Source of the DNA: Streptomyces sp. NRRL F-2664
GTDB taxonomy: Bacteria > Actinomycetota > Actinomycetes > Streptomycetales > Streptomycetaceae
DNA length: 64,000 nt
Reading direction: 5' to 3'
Assembly (NCBI RefSeq): GCF_000719345.1
Contig: NZ_JOFX01000009.1
Span: forward strand, 1-64,000
The notes under the pieces were generated by a model. It searched no databases and was not told the origin of the DNA. It was given only the letters and a program-made list of their open reading frames with translations. Shown one piece after another: positions 54,692-63,251 of the stretch (position 1 is its first letter; each line of letters opens with the position of its first letter). Made by a program: the position numbers and the translations under genes.

Positions 54692-56061
54692 CGCCCCGCC
54701 GTCGCACTCTCCACGATCAGCACGCTGTTGGACGCAGCGCCCTGGTGCGTGTTGATGAGGTCTCCCGGCCGGGGACTGGCGTGGCGGACGTAGATCCCCG
54801 AGAGCTTCCGGCCGTACATCATGGGCCCCAGCACGCACGGGACGGCGGCGCTGCGGAACTCCCCGGTGCCCCCGTGCGCGAACTCGAAGGCGACGAGGTC
54901 GGCCTCCACCACCTCCTGGACGACGTGGTCGCCCGTCCCGGCGGCCGCCAGCACGCGCTCCCGCCACACCTCCTGCTCCACCGACCGGCCCAGGGTCACC
55001 CCGGCGCCGCCGTAGCCGTCACCGGGCTTGAGCACCAGCGCCCTCCGGTCCCCGTCCAGCGCCTGCGCCCCGGCGATCACCGTGTGCGGCACGTGTCGGC
55101 GTACGAACTCCCGGTCGGCCGGATCGAGCAGGCCGAGGTCCTCCCAGAGCCAGGCCAGCACCCGCTTGTCGCTGACCGGGCTGGTCGCCTCCGGGGTGTA
55201 CATCCGGGCCGTGCCCGCCCGCAGGGCCGCACCCAGGGCGTCGAGCCCCGGACCCGGCTGCTCGACGGGCAGGAACAGCCGGAACACCCCCTGCGCGACG
55301 TGCTCGCCGGCCCGCAGCCGCTGCCGGTCGTCGAGGGTCAGCCCGGCCAGCGGGTACCCGACCACGGTGATGCCGTGCGCCGTGCCGCGGTCGGCCATGG
55401 GCGCGAGGAAGGAGATGAAGTCGTCGAGGTCGGCCAGGTGGTCGAGGCCGTCCTCGCGGAAGACGGGCACGACGAGGCAGTCGCCCTCGGCCAGACCCAG
55501 GAAGGACACCAGCTCGGTGAAGAACGCGTCGACCGCGGACGGCGCGGGGCGCAACAGTCCGGCCGGAGCACCCGCCCCGGCGGGCGCCGCGCCGGCGTAC
55601 ACCTCCTGGAACTGCCCGGCGATGAGGTCGGCCTCGATGGCTCCGCCGATCGCCCCGTCGATGTTGAGCTCGACGACCTTGGGGACGCCCCGCTCGACCA
55701 TCACGTCGGCGCGCATCGACGTCAGCAGCCGTTCGCCGAGGGGTTCGGCCGGGTCGAGCAGCGGGAACTGGCTGCGGGGCATGCCGAGTGCCTCCAGCAG
55801 CTCCCCGGCCGTCGCCACCCGGCGCAGGCACGCCCGGAGCACCAGGCCCGCCGTGCGGTCGGCGACCGCGCCGACGAGTGCGTACGCCTCGGCGTCGAGC
55901 AGCAGGGGCCGGGTGGGGCACCAGGAGTCCGCGGGGCGCGGCACGCCGGCGTGCGCCCGCCGCCAGTGTGCGCGGCCGAGCGCGTCGATCCGGCCCCGCA
56001 CCTCCTGGGGCAGCGCGTCGTACCGGTCGACCACGCGTACGTCGCCGCGGTCGCCGCTCAC
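54688..56061 (-). CDS. ATP-grasp family ligase
   Basis: The 457-residue protein has a C-terminal ATP-grasp region: a nucleotide-binding lysine in L-V-L-K-P-G-D-G-Y-G-G-A-G-V (about 340-353), V-V-Q-E-V-V-E hinge residues, and a final N-T-H-Q-G-A-A-S-N. An earlier E-L-N-I-D-G-A-I-G-G segment (about residue 133) resembles that of glutathionylspermidine-synthase-like members. ATP-grasp ligases make amide bonds through acyl-phosphates, so it probably joins an amino acid to the nonproteinogenic residue. GTG 56061 was chosen because it overlaps the aminotransferase stop (GTGA); another GTG five codons upstream is possible. Confidence 0.8.
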   Translation of the reverse strand: MSGDRGDVRVVDRYDALPQEVRGRIDALGRAHWRRAHAGVPRPADSWCPTRPLLLDAEAYALVGAVADRTAGLVLRACLRRVATAGELLEALGMPRSQFPLLDPAEPLGERLLTSMRADVMVERGVPKVVELNIDGAIGGAIEADLIAGQFQEVYAGAAPAGAGAPAGLLRPAPSAVDAFFTELVSFLGLAEGDCLVVPVFREDGLDHLADLDDFISFLAPMADRGTAHGITVVGYPLAGLTLDDRQRLRAGEHVAQGVFRLFLPVEQPGPGLDALGAALRAGTARMYTPEATSPVSDKRVLAWLWEDLGLLDPADREFVRRHVPHTVIAGAQALDGDRRALVLKPGDGYGGAGVTLGRSVEQEVWRERVLAAAGTGDHVVQEVVEADLVAFEFAHGGTGEFRSAAVPCVLGPMMYGRKLSGIYVRHASPRPGDLINTHQGAASNSVLIVESATAGR

Positions 56062-56966
56062 GGGCGGGCCGTCCACTGCTCACGGCCGGGCAGCAGGCCC
56101 AACTCGGCCTGTTGGTAGTCCCGCACGATCTCGGCGACCACGGCGTTGTCCGTGTCGAAGACGACGTCGTCCACACACCGGACGGGGCGCACCCCGCCGG
56201 CGGTGCTCGCCACGCACAGCGCGTCGCACGCCGTCAGGTCCGCCGGGGCCAGCGGTCCGCGGTCCACGTCGAGGCCGAGGGCGGCCGCGATCTCGATCAC
56301 GGAGGCCACGGTGATCCCGTCGAGCGCGGCGGGGGAGTCCGGCACCAGCAGGGTCCGCCCGCGCACGCCGAAGACGTTCTGCACGGTGCACTCGGCCACG
56401 GATCCCGTGTCGTCCAGCAGCAGCGCGTCGTCGAAACCGCGCCGTCGGGCGTCCATCCAGGCCACCCGGGAGCCCAGGTAGCCGGCGGACACCTTCGCCT
56501 TGGTCGGGAAGGCGTGCGGGCTGAGCCGTGCGACCGGCGACAGGGTCAGCCGCGGCTGCTGGGCGCGGATCACCGCGTCGAAGGACGACACGTCGAAGGC
56601 CAGCACCGCCACCTGGGCCTCGGCGCCGGGCGCCGCCAGCCCCAGCACCCCGTCGCCGAGGAAGGCCACCGGACGCAGATACGCCCGACGCAGGCCGTTG
56701 GCGGTCACCGTCTCGTGGCAGGCGGCGGCCAGCTCGGCCGGGGACTGCGCGAGCGAGATCCCCACCAGGCGGCACGACTCGGCGAACCGGTTCAGGTGCT
56801 CCTCCAGCCGGAAGACGTGGTGGCCGTCCGCCCCGGAGGGGAAGGCGGAGATCCCCTCGAAGACGCAGATCCCGTAGTGCAGGCTGTGGTTGGCCAGCGT
56901 CAGGGCGGTGTCCCCGGCGGGGACGACACGCCCCTGCCACCACATGAGCTTCGCTGGTTCGTTCAT
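56058..56966 (-). CDS. Branched-chain-type aminotransferase (class IV PLP)
   Basis: The 302-residue IlvE-like enzyme shows HYGICVFEGISAF near residue 30, the PLP lysine in F-P-T-K-A-K-V-S-A-G-Y (about residue 152), the E-C-T-V-Q-N-V-F segment, and I-T-V-A-S-V. Located between a LeuB-like dehydrogenase and an ATP-grasp ligase, it most likely transaminates the homologated 2-oxo acid to the final amino acid rather than serving valine/leucine metabolism. Only 5 bases separate it from the dehydrogenase gene. Confidence 0.92.
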   Translation of the reverse strand: MNEPAKLMWWQGRVVPAGDTALTLANHSLHYGICVFEGISAFPSGADGHHVFRLEEHLNRFAESCRLVGISLAQSPAELAAACHETVTANGLRRAYLRPVAFLGDGVLGLAAPGAEAQVAVLAFDVSSFDAVIRAQQPRLTLSPVARLSPHAFPTKAKVSAGYLGSRVAWMDARRRGFDDALLLDDTGSVAECTVQNVFGVRGRTLLVPDSPAALDGITVASVIEIAAALGLDVDRGPLAPADLTACDALCVASTAGGVRPVRCVDDVVFDTDNAVVAEIVRDYQQAELGLLPGREQWTARP

Positions 56967-56971
56967 CCTTC

Positions 56972-58039
56972 TCAGTCCTTGTCCTGCCGGGCGACCGCCC
57001 GGCACATCAGGTCGCCCACCTCGCCGGTGCGCGCGGTGCCGCCCAGGTCGGGTGTCAGCACGTCCCCGCACAGCACCTCGTCGACGGCGCGCTCGACGGC
57101 GGTGTGCGCCTCGCGCAGCCCCATCCGGTCCAGCATCAGCGAGTAACTCATCACCGCCGCCAGCGGGTTGGCCCGCCCGGTGCCCACCAGGTCGGGGGCG
57201 CTGCCGTGCACCGCCTCGAACACCCCCGCGAAGCCGGTGTCCTCGGGGTCGTAGCTCGCCGAGGGCGCCACACCGAGCCCGCCGGCCAGCATGGCGGCCT
57301 CGTCGCTCAGGATGTCCCCGAAGAGGTTGCCGGCCACCACGACGTCGAAGCGGGCCGGGTTGCGGATCAGCTCCATGGCCGCGGCGTCGACGTACAGGTG
57401 GTCGCACTCCACGTCCGGGTAGGACGCGGCGATCTCACGGAACCGGCCCTGCCACAGCGGGCCGGCGCTCGGCATCGCGTTGCTCTTGTCCACCAGGGTG
57501 AGCCTGCGGCGGCGGGTGCGGGCCAGCTCGAAGGCGGCCGTGACCACCCGGTCCACCGCCCAGCGCGTGTGGACGCCGACCTCCATCGCGACGTGTCCGG
57601 GGCCGCCGGCGCGGACCGCGCCGCCGACGCCCACGTACACGTCCTCGGTGTTCTCCCGCACCACGACCAGGTCGACCTCCTCGACGGCGCCCACGTGCTT
57701 GAGGGGGCAGTGCGCGAGTGTGCGCAGGCGCACCGGGCGCAGGTTGACCCCCAGCTCCAGCTGCTGGCGCAGCCCGCCGATGACGCGGACCGCGTGCCGG
57801 TTGTCGGGGATGCGGGCGTCGCCGAGCGCACCGAGCAGCACCGCCCGGTGGTCGCGGCGGACCGCCGGGATGTCGATCTCGACGTCCCCGTGCTCCAGGA
57901 ACCAGTCGGCGCTCCAGGGCAGCACCTCGGTCCTCAGGCCGGTGCCGAAGACGTCCTCGACCACCGCGTGCACCTTCAGCACCTCGGCCATGACCTCGGG
58001 CCCGATGCCGTCCCCCGGGATGACCGCGACGGTACTCAT
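56972..58039 (-). CDS. Isopropylmalate/isocitrate dehydrogenase-like enzyme
   Basis: The 355-residue enzyme has the beta-decarboxylating dehydrogenase motifs: VIPGDGIGPEV, R-E-N-T-E-D-V-Y, V-D-K-S-N-A-M-P with the catalytic lysine, and N-L-F-G-D-I-L-S-D-E-A with the metal-binding aspartates, followed by E-A-V-H-G-S-A-P-D. It would oxidise and decarboxylate a 3-substituted malate in a LeuB-like step. The start at 58039 overlaps the isomerase stop. Its role with LeuA- and LeuCD-like neighbours is one-carbon elongation of a 2-oxo acid. Confidence 0.92.
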   Translation of the reverse strand: MSTVAVIPGDGIGPEVMAEVLKVHAVVEDVFGTGLRTEVLPWSADWFLEHGDVEIDIPAVRRDHRAVLLGALGDARIPDNRHAVRVIGGLRQQLELGVNLRPVRLRTLAHCPLKHVGAVEEVDLVVVRENTEDVYVGVGGAVRAGGPGHVAMEVGVHTRWAVDRVVTAAFELARTRRRRLTLVDKSNAMPSAGPLWQGRFREIAASYPDVECDHLYVDAAAMELIRNPARFDVVVAGNLFGDILSDEAAMLAGGLGVAPSASYDPEDTGFAGVFEAVHGSAPDLVGTGRANPLAAVMSYSLMLDRMGLREAHTAVERAVDEVLCGDVLTPDLGGTARTGEVGDLMCRAVARQDKD

Positions 58040-60066
58040 ACGGCCGCCGCCTCCGTCCCCACCCGCGCGCACGCGTACGCCACAAGGCCGCCCGCGGTGA
58101 GCAGCTCCCGCTCGAACGCGGAGGGCGGGGTGATCGGGGCGGAGGTCCCGCGGGTCACGTTGACCAGCTCGCCGCGCTCGTCGTCGACGAGCAGCCGGTC
58201 GCCCTCCCGGATGCCGTACGCGAAGTCCCCGACCTCCACCAGCCGCAGCCCGATGTTGAGGGCGTTGCGGAAGAAGATCCGCGCGAAGCTGTGCGCGACG
58301 ACGAAGGGCGCACCGGACGCCTTGATGCCCATCGGGGCGTTCTCGCGGGAGGAGCCGCAGCCGAAGTTCATCCCGCCGACGATCACCGAGCCGCTCAGGT
58401 CGTGCCCGGACGCCGCGTAGTGGTCGAGGAACGGCTGGTTCCCCGCGTGGGCCATGATGTGCTTCTTGTACTCGGCCGGGTCGGGGATCTGGCAGAACAC
58501 GCCGGGCAGGATCACGTCGGTGTTGACGTGGTCGCCGAAGACCCAGGCGAGGTTTCCGCCGTCCCCCGAGCCGGCCGCGCCCGCCGCCGGGGCCGCGGGG
58601 GCGGCCTCCGCAGCGGCGGTGTGCGGGGCCCGGCCCTCGCGCGCCGAGTGGAGAGCGAACAGCTCGTCGACGCCGCGCCGCAGCGTGTCCTCGTCGGCGT
58701 AGTAGTCGCTCCGGTCGCCGATCGGGGCGAGCACGCCGGTCAGGGCGGCCCGCGCCGCAATGGCGGGGCTGGCCAGGACGACGCTGGCATCGACGTCACC
58801 GCACCGGCCGCGGAAGTTCCGGTTGGAGGTGAAGACCGCGACCTCGCCCTTGCCGAGCACACCGGACTTGATGCCGATGCAGGGACCGCAGCTGGAGGAC
58901 TCCACGTAGCAGCCGGCCTCGATCAGCACGTCGATGAGGCCCTCCTTCATCGCCGCCCGGTACGCCTTCTGGGAGGCCGGGATGACGATGGTGCGGACCG
59001 CGTCGTGGACGCGCCTGCCCCGCAGGACGTCCGCGACGACCCGCAGGTCCTCCAGGTGGCCATTGGTGCAGGACCCGATGAAGACCTGGTCGACGGGTAT
59101 CTCGCCGTTCTCGTTCGCCCTGCGGGCCAGCGGCGCCACGCCGGTCATCAGGTCCTCGCGCCCGGCGTACTCGTCCCAGTTGCGCAGCACGTGCTGGAGC
59201 TGGTGGGTGCCGACGGCGTTGTCGGGGGAGAACGGCAGGGCGACGGTCGGCTCGATCAGGCCCAGGTCGACGTCGATGACGTCGACGTACTCGGCGTCGT
59301 CCTCGTCGATGGTGAAGGACGGGTACTCCGCCTCGTCGCCGAGGTAGTCGGCGAGCACCGCGTCCGTGGGGAACAGGCCGTACTTGGCGCCCATCTCCAC
59401 CGCCATGTTGCTGAGCGACAGCCGGTCGGTGATCGCCAGGGAGGCCAGGCCCGGCCCGCCGAACTCCAGGCTCCGGTAGACCGCGCCGTGCACGCCGATC
59501 AGCCCGCACAGGTACAGGGCCACGTCCTTGCCCTGGACGTGCGGGCGCAGGCTCCCGTGGAAGCGGACGAGGGTCGCCTCGGGCACCCGCATCCAGCAGC
59601 TGCCCCGCACGAGGGCCATGGCCAGGTCGGTGGAGCCGATGCCGGTGGCGAGCGAGCCGATCGCGCCCGCGGTGCAGCTGTGGGAGTCCGCGCCGACCGC
59701 GACGTCCCCGGGGCGGATCAGCCCCTGCTCGATGAGGATCTTGTGCTGGATGCCGCCGTCGTAGCCGACGTCGAACACCTTGATGCCGTGCTCGCGCGCG
59801 AAGCGCCGCAGTTCCACGAGGATCGAGGCCATCGAGGCGGTGTGGGTGGGGACCACGTGGTCGAAGACGAAGGCGGTCCGCTCCCGCTGCGCGGCGAGGC
59901 CGGCGGCGATGTACGCGTCGTCGAAGCCGGAGTCGCGCAGGATGTCCAGGGCCCACTTGACGGTCATCTCGCTGCCCCAGCACAGGTCGAACGGCAGGTC
60001 CACGACCTCGCCGGTGCTCACGGGACGGCCGAGTTTGTGCTCGAAGAGCTGCTTAACGAGAGTCAT
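58036..60066 (-). CDS. Fused LeuC-LeuD-type isomerase (aconitase family)
   Basis: The 676-residue protein joins large and small subunits in one chain. Residues about 1-460 are LeuC-like, with the substrate/cluster motifs H-T-A-S-M-A-S, G-A-D-S-H-S-C-T-A-G-A, G-S-C-T-N-G and G-P-C-I-G (the 4Fe-4S cysteines). An Ala-rich linker (about 485-510) leads to a LeuD-like swivelling domain with N-T-D-V-I-L-P and G-C-G-S-S-R-E-N-A-P. Canonical Streptomyces LeuC and LeuD are separate, and fused forms are known from homophenylalanine (HphCD) pathways. It isomerises the 2-substituted malate made by the LeuA-like enzyme. Confidence 0.92.
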   Translation of the reverse strand: MTLVKQLFEHKLGRPVSTGEVVDLPFDLCWGSEMTVKWALDILRDSGFDDAYIAAGLAAQRERTAFVFDHVVPTHTASMASILVELRRFAREHGIKVFDVGYDGGIQHKILIEQGLIRPGDVAVGADSHSCTAGAIGSLATGIGSTDLAMALVRGSCWMRVPEATLVRFHGSLRPHVQGKDVALYLCGLIGVHGAVYRSLEFGGPGLASLAITDRLSLSNMAVEMGAKYGLFPTDAVLADYLGDEAEYPSFTIDEDDAEYVDVIDVDLGLIEPTVALPFSPDNAVGTHQLQHVLRNWDEYAGREDLMTGVAPLARRANENGEIPVDQVFIGSCTNGHLEDLRVVADVLRGRRVHDAVRTIVIPASQKAYRAAMKEGLIDVLIEAGCYVESSSCGPCIGIKSGVLGKGEVAVFTSNRNFRGRCGDVDASVVLASPAIAARAALTGVLAPIGDRSDYYADEDTLRRGVDELFALHSAREGRAPHTAAAEAAPAAPAAGAAGSGDGGNLAWVFGDHVNTDVILPGVFCQIPDPAEYKKHIMAHAGNQPFLDHYAASGHDLSGSVIVGGMNFGCGSSRENAPMGIKASGAPFVVAHSFARIFFRNALNIGLRLVEVGDFAYGIREGDRLLVDDERGELVNVTRGTSAPITPPSAFERELLTAGGLVAYACARVGTEAAAV

Positions 60067-61328
60067 CGCTGAACGCGTCCATCCTGGTCGCCGAGAAGCT
60101 GTTTCTTGAGGCAGTCGAAGACGGCGACGTACGGCTCGATCCGCCGCTGCGCCGCCGGCGAGGAGAACCGGATCCATCCCCGCACCGGAGCGGGGCGGCA
60201 GCCGCGGAGCCGCTTCGCGTCCGCCGAGCCCATGCCGTACGCGATACGGCGCGGGCCGCCCGCGACGGCCCGCTCGATCTGGTGGTAGAAGACGAGGTTG
60301 AAGTAGGCGTAGCCGGCGCCCACGGTGCCGGCGTCGAAGCCGAGGAACTTGGGGTGCAGGACGCCTCCGGCCTCCAGGCACAGCAGGAAGCCCGCGACGT
60401 CCGGTCGTGCCCCGTCCCGCGCGCCCTCCGCGTCCCGTCCCCGCACCACGTACAGGGCGGGCCCCAGGGCCGGAGCGGCCAGCAGCGCCGTGAACAGCCT
60501 CTCCATCGCGTCCCGGTCGACGGGCAGCCCGTACTTCTTCTGCTGGCCCTCGGACAGTTCGGCGCAGCGGGCGACGACCGCCCGGTCCGGGTCCGTGACC
60601 CGCTCCACGCGCAGCCCGGCCTCCTCGAACTTGCGGATCTCGGAGCGGACCACCGTACGGCGCTTGCGGTCCAGGGTTTCCAGGTACTCCTCCAGGGAGG
60701 CGCAGGACCCGGTGTCGAGGTCGTACTCCAGGTCGGAGAGGAACCCGAGGTAGCCGTGTGCGGTGAGCGCGCGGTGCAGGTCCGCGTCCCCGCCGGACTC
60801 CCACAGGAAGGACTGCGAGGGGATCCCCTCGGTCCGGCAGAAGGCGTCCACCGCGCCGAGGAGTTCACCGATGGCGCCCTCGCGGTCGGTCCCGGGCAGG
60901 GTCAGGACGTCGCAGGCGTAGCCGTACGGGCTGGTCATCACGAGCGCCGGATAGCCCGCGGCCCGCGTGTGCCCGGCCTCGGCGCGCACGACGGCGTCGA
61001 GCAGCGCCCCCGCCCCGGCCGACTCCTCGGGCGACCGGTCCCGCTCCAGGGCCTGCCGCAGGTGGTCCCTCTCGTAGTCGCCGAACAGGGCGCCCGTCGG
61101 ATCGTGGTACGGGAACGCGTCCGGGTCCCGCACCAGCAGGCCCTGGACGCCGGCCACCGTACGCCCGCCGTCCCGCAGCAGGAAGAGGACCAGCTCGAAC
61201 CCGAAGCACTCCTCGACCGCCCGCAGCCAGTCGTACGAGAGGTACACCTGGGCCGCGGGGACCAGTGCGTTCCACTCCTCGCGGCCGACGGCGGACGCCG
61301 ACCGCAGCACGGCGACCTCAGTGGCCAC
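60063..61328 (-). CDS. FemX/GNAT-like acyltransferase (putative aminoacyl transferase)
   Basis: The 421-residue protein has a double GNAT arrangement. The first half contains S-Y-D-W-L-R-A-V-E, L-V-R-D-P-D-A-F and M-T-S-P-Y-G-Y. The second half has a helical K-R-R-T-V-V-R-S-E-I-R-K stretch and C-terminal V-F-Y-H-Q-I-E-R-A and G-S-A-D-A-K-R-L-R-G motifs. This layout resembles the FemABX/peptidoglycan-bridge fold; PacB of the pacidamycin pathway is a FemX-like enzyme that adds an amino acid from aminoacyl-tRNA. It may add a residue to the amiclenomycin-type amino acid. The GTG start overlaps the methyltransferase end by 11 bases. Confidence 0.75.
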   Translation of the reverse strand: MATEVAVLRSASAVGREEWNALVPAAQVYLSYDWLRAVEECFGFELVLFLLRDGGRTVAGVQGLLVRDPDAFPYHDPTGALFGDYERDHLRQALERDRSPEESAGAGALLDAVVRAEAGHTRAAGYPALVMTSPYGYACDVLTLPGTDREGAIGELLGAVDAFCRTEGIPSQSFLWESGGDADLHRALTAHGYLGFLSDLEYDLDTGSCASLEEYLETLDRKRRTVVRSEIRKFEEAGLRVERVTDPDRAVVARCAELSEGQQKKYGLPVDRDAMERLFTALLAAPALGPALYVVRGRDAEGARDGARPDVAGFLLCLEAGGVLHPKFLGFDAGTVGAGYAYFNLVFYHQIERAVAGGPRRIAYGMGSADAKRLRGCRPAPVRGWIRFSSPAAQRRIEPYVAVFDCLKKQLLGDQDGRVQR

Positions 61329-62094
61329 GGACGCCCCCGCTCTTCGTGGCGACCGCGATCAGGCGCTCGGCCCGGTGGTCGTAGGGTCCGCCCTCGTAGT
61401 CCCCGTGGAAGCGGACCTCGGCGAAGCCCGCGCCGTGCAGCATCTCCCGCAGTTCGCGAGCGCTGTAGAGGTGGATGGTCATCGAAGCGGTGGCCGCGCG
61501 CGTGCCGTCGACGGAGTACCAGTCGCTGCGCAGCCGGCACCAGTCGTCGAGCACCGTGTCACGCTGTACCAGCACCTTTCCGTCCAGCTCGGAGAGCGAG
61601 ACCCGCTCGTCGCGCCGCGCCAGGACCTCCTTGCCGACGACGTCGACGAGCAGCGTCCCGCCCGGTGCCAGGCTGGTGTGCGCGTTGCGCAGCACCTGGA
61701 CGTTGTCCTCGTGCCGGTCCAGGTACCCGAACGAGGTGAACATGTTCACCACGGCGTCGAACGCCCCCGGCTCGGCGAAGGCCAGCATGTCCGCCTCGAC
61801 GAGCCGGACCTCGACACCGGCGTCCGCGCACCTCTTCCGGGCCCGCTCCAGCAGCGGCGCGCTCAGGTCCACGCCCGTGACCGGGTGGCCGGCCCGGGCA
61901 AGGGGCACGGTGAACAGGCCCGGACCGCAGCACAGGTCGAGGACGCGGGCGCCGGCCGGGAAGCGCAGGAGCGGGGACCGCTCCACGATCCGCTCGGCCT
62001 GCGCCGCCCGCTCCGCCGAGAACAGGTGGGGGTAGAAGTCCGTCCAGAACGCCTGGTCGGCGAACCAGGCACCCGTGTCGTGCGCGTCGCTCAT
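61318..62094 (-). CDS. SAM-dependent methyltransferase
   Basis: The 258-residue class I methyltransferase has motif I V-L-D-L-C-C-G-P-G (about residues 51-59), V-T-G-V-D-L-S, the V-N-M-F-T-S-F-G-Y post-motif, and the P-G-G-T-L-L-V-D-V segment. It probably N-methylates an amino acid or the peptide, since other cluster genes make an amino acid and amide bonds. It overlaps the LeuA-like gene upstream and the FemX-like gene downstream. O-methylation is possible. Confidence 0.87.
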   Translation of the reverse strand: MSDAHDTGAWFADQAFWTDFYPHLFSAERAAQAERIVERSPLLRFPAGARVLDLCCGPGLFTVPLARAGHPVTGVDLSAPLLERARKRCADAGVEVRLVEADMLAFAEPGAFDAVVNMFTSFGYLDRHEDNVQVLRNAHTSLAPGGTLLVDVVGKEVLARRDERVSLSELDGKVLVQRDTVLDDWCRLRSDWYSVDGTRAATASMTIHLYSARELREMLHGAGFAEVRFHGDYEGGPYDHRAERLIAVATKSGGVRGH

Positions 62095-63251
62095 ACCGCC
62101 GTGCCCGTCCGTTCGTGGTAGATCCCGATCACCTGGGCCTCGGTGACGCTCGACTTCGTCAGCACGGACGCCTCCTTGACCTCGCGCAGCACCGCGCCGA
62201 GGACCTCGTCGTCGTGAGCGAGCCCGTGCTTGTCCAGGACGTGGGAGATGATCCCCTTCCCGGAGTGCTTGCCCATGACGATCCGGCGGGTGTGGCCCAC
62301 CAGTTCGGGCCGCAGCGGTTCGTAGGCGGTGGAGTCCTTCATCACGGACGACACGTGCAGGCCGGACTCGTGCGAGAAGGCGTTCCCGCCGACGATCGGT
62401 TTCATCGGGCTGACCTCGATGCCGGACAGGCCGGCGATCAGGTCCGACATGGGCTTGAGCCGGGACAGGTCGATGTTCGTCTCGAAGCCGTACAGCTGCG
62501 TGAGGGCCACCACGACCTCCTCCAGGGAGGCGTTGCCGGCCCGTTCGCCCAGGCCGTTGACCGTGCACTGCACCTCGTCCGCGCCGCCGAGGATGCCGGC
62601 AACGGTGTTGGCCGTGGCCAGGCCGAAGTCGTTGTGGCAGTGCAGGGACAGGGTCACGTGGATCTGCGAGCGCAGCCGCTGGATGAGTGCGCGGAAGGCG
62701 TCGGGCGTGGTGGAGCCGACGGTGTCGGCGACGCCGACCAGGTCCGCTCCGCTCTCCTGGGCGAGGACCAGGACCTCCTCCAGGTAGTCGTACGGCGTCC
62801 GGGTGGCGTCCTCGGACCCGCAGCCGACGTACATGCCGAGGTCCTTGGCGTAGGCGACGCCGTCGGCCATCTCGCGCTTGAGGCGGTCGCGCACCGCACT
62901 GTCCGTACCGCCGAACTTGACCCGCATGTGCACGTCGGAGGTGGGCAGGAAGGTGTAGATGGCGTTCGCCCCGCAGGCCCTGGCGAGGTCGATCTCGGTG
63001 CGGTTCGGCCGGCAGAACGCCACCACGCGTGCGTCCAGACCCAGTTCGGCCATGCCGCGCACGGCGTCCTGGTCGGCCCGGGAGGACGCCGGGAAACCGG
63101 CGTCGATGACGTCGACGCCCATCTCGTCCAGGAGACGGGCGATCTTCACCTTCTCCTCGACCTGGAAGGCAACGCCGCAGGTCTGCTCGCCGTCGCGCAG
63201 TGTCGTGTCGCAGACGCGGATCCTGCGTGCGGGGGACGGGGTCTCGCTCAT
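62091..63251 (-). CDS. LeuA/homocitrate-synthase-like 2-oxo-acid homologation enzyme
   Basis: The 386-residue DRE-TIM metallolyase-type synthase has C-D-T-T-L-R-D-G-E-Q near residue 15, metal-binding H-C-H-N-D-F-G-L-A-T-A-N (about residue 205), G-L-G-E-R-A-G-N-A, and H-E-S-G-L-H. It lacks the C-terminal leucine-binding regulatory domain of isopropylmalate synthase, so it should not be feedback-inhibited by leucine. It would join acetyl-CoA to a 2-oxo acid, in context the dienyl-pyruvate produced by the BacA-like decarboxylase. ATG 63251 overlaps the upstream stop. Confidence 0.9.
   Translation of the reverse strand: MSETPSPARRIRVCDTTLRDGEQTCGVAFQVEEKVKIARLLDEMGVDVIDAGFPASSRADQDAVRGMAELGLDARVVAFCRPNRTEIDLARACGANAIYTFLPTSDVHMRVKFGGTDSAVRDRLKREMADGVAYAKDLGMYVGCGSEDATRTPYDYLEEVLVLAQESGADLVGVADTVGSTTPDAFRALIQRLRSQIHVTLSLHCHNDFGLATANTVAGILGGADEVQCTVNGLGERAGNASLEEVVVALTQLYGFETNIDLSRLKPMSDLIAGLSGIEVSPMKPIVGGNAFSHESGLHVSSVMKDSTAYEPLRPELVGHTRRIVMGKHSGKGIISHVLDKHGLAHDDEVLGAVLREVKEASVLTKSSVTEAQVIGIYHERTGTAV

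Noticed and set aside
56058..63251. Primary leucine biosynthesis operon
   Set aside because: The synthase lacks its leucine regulatory domain, LeuC and LeuD are fused, and the genes overlap a BacA-like decarboxylase, a methyltransferase and peptide ligases. This indicates a specialised homologation pathway.
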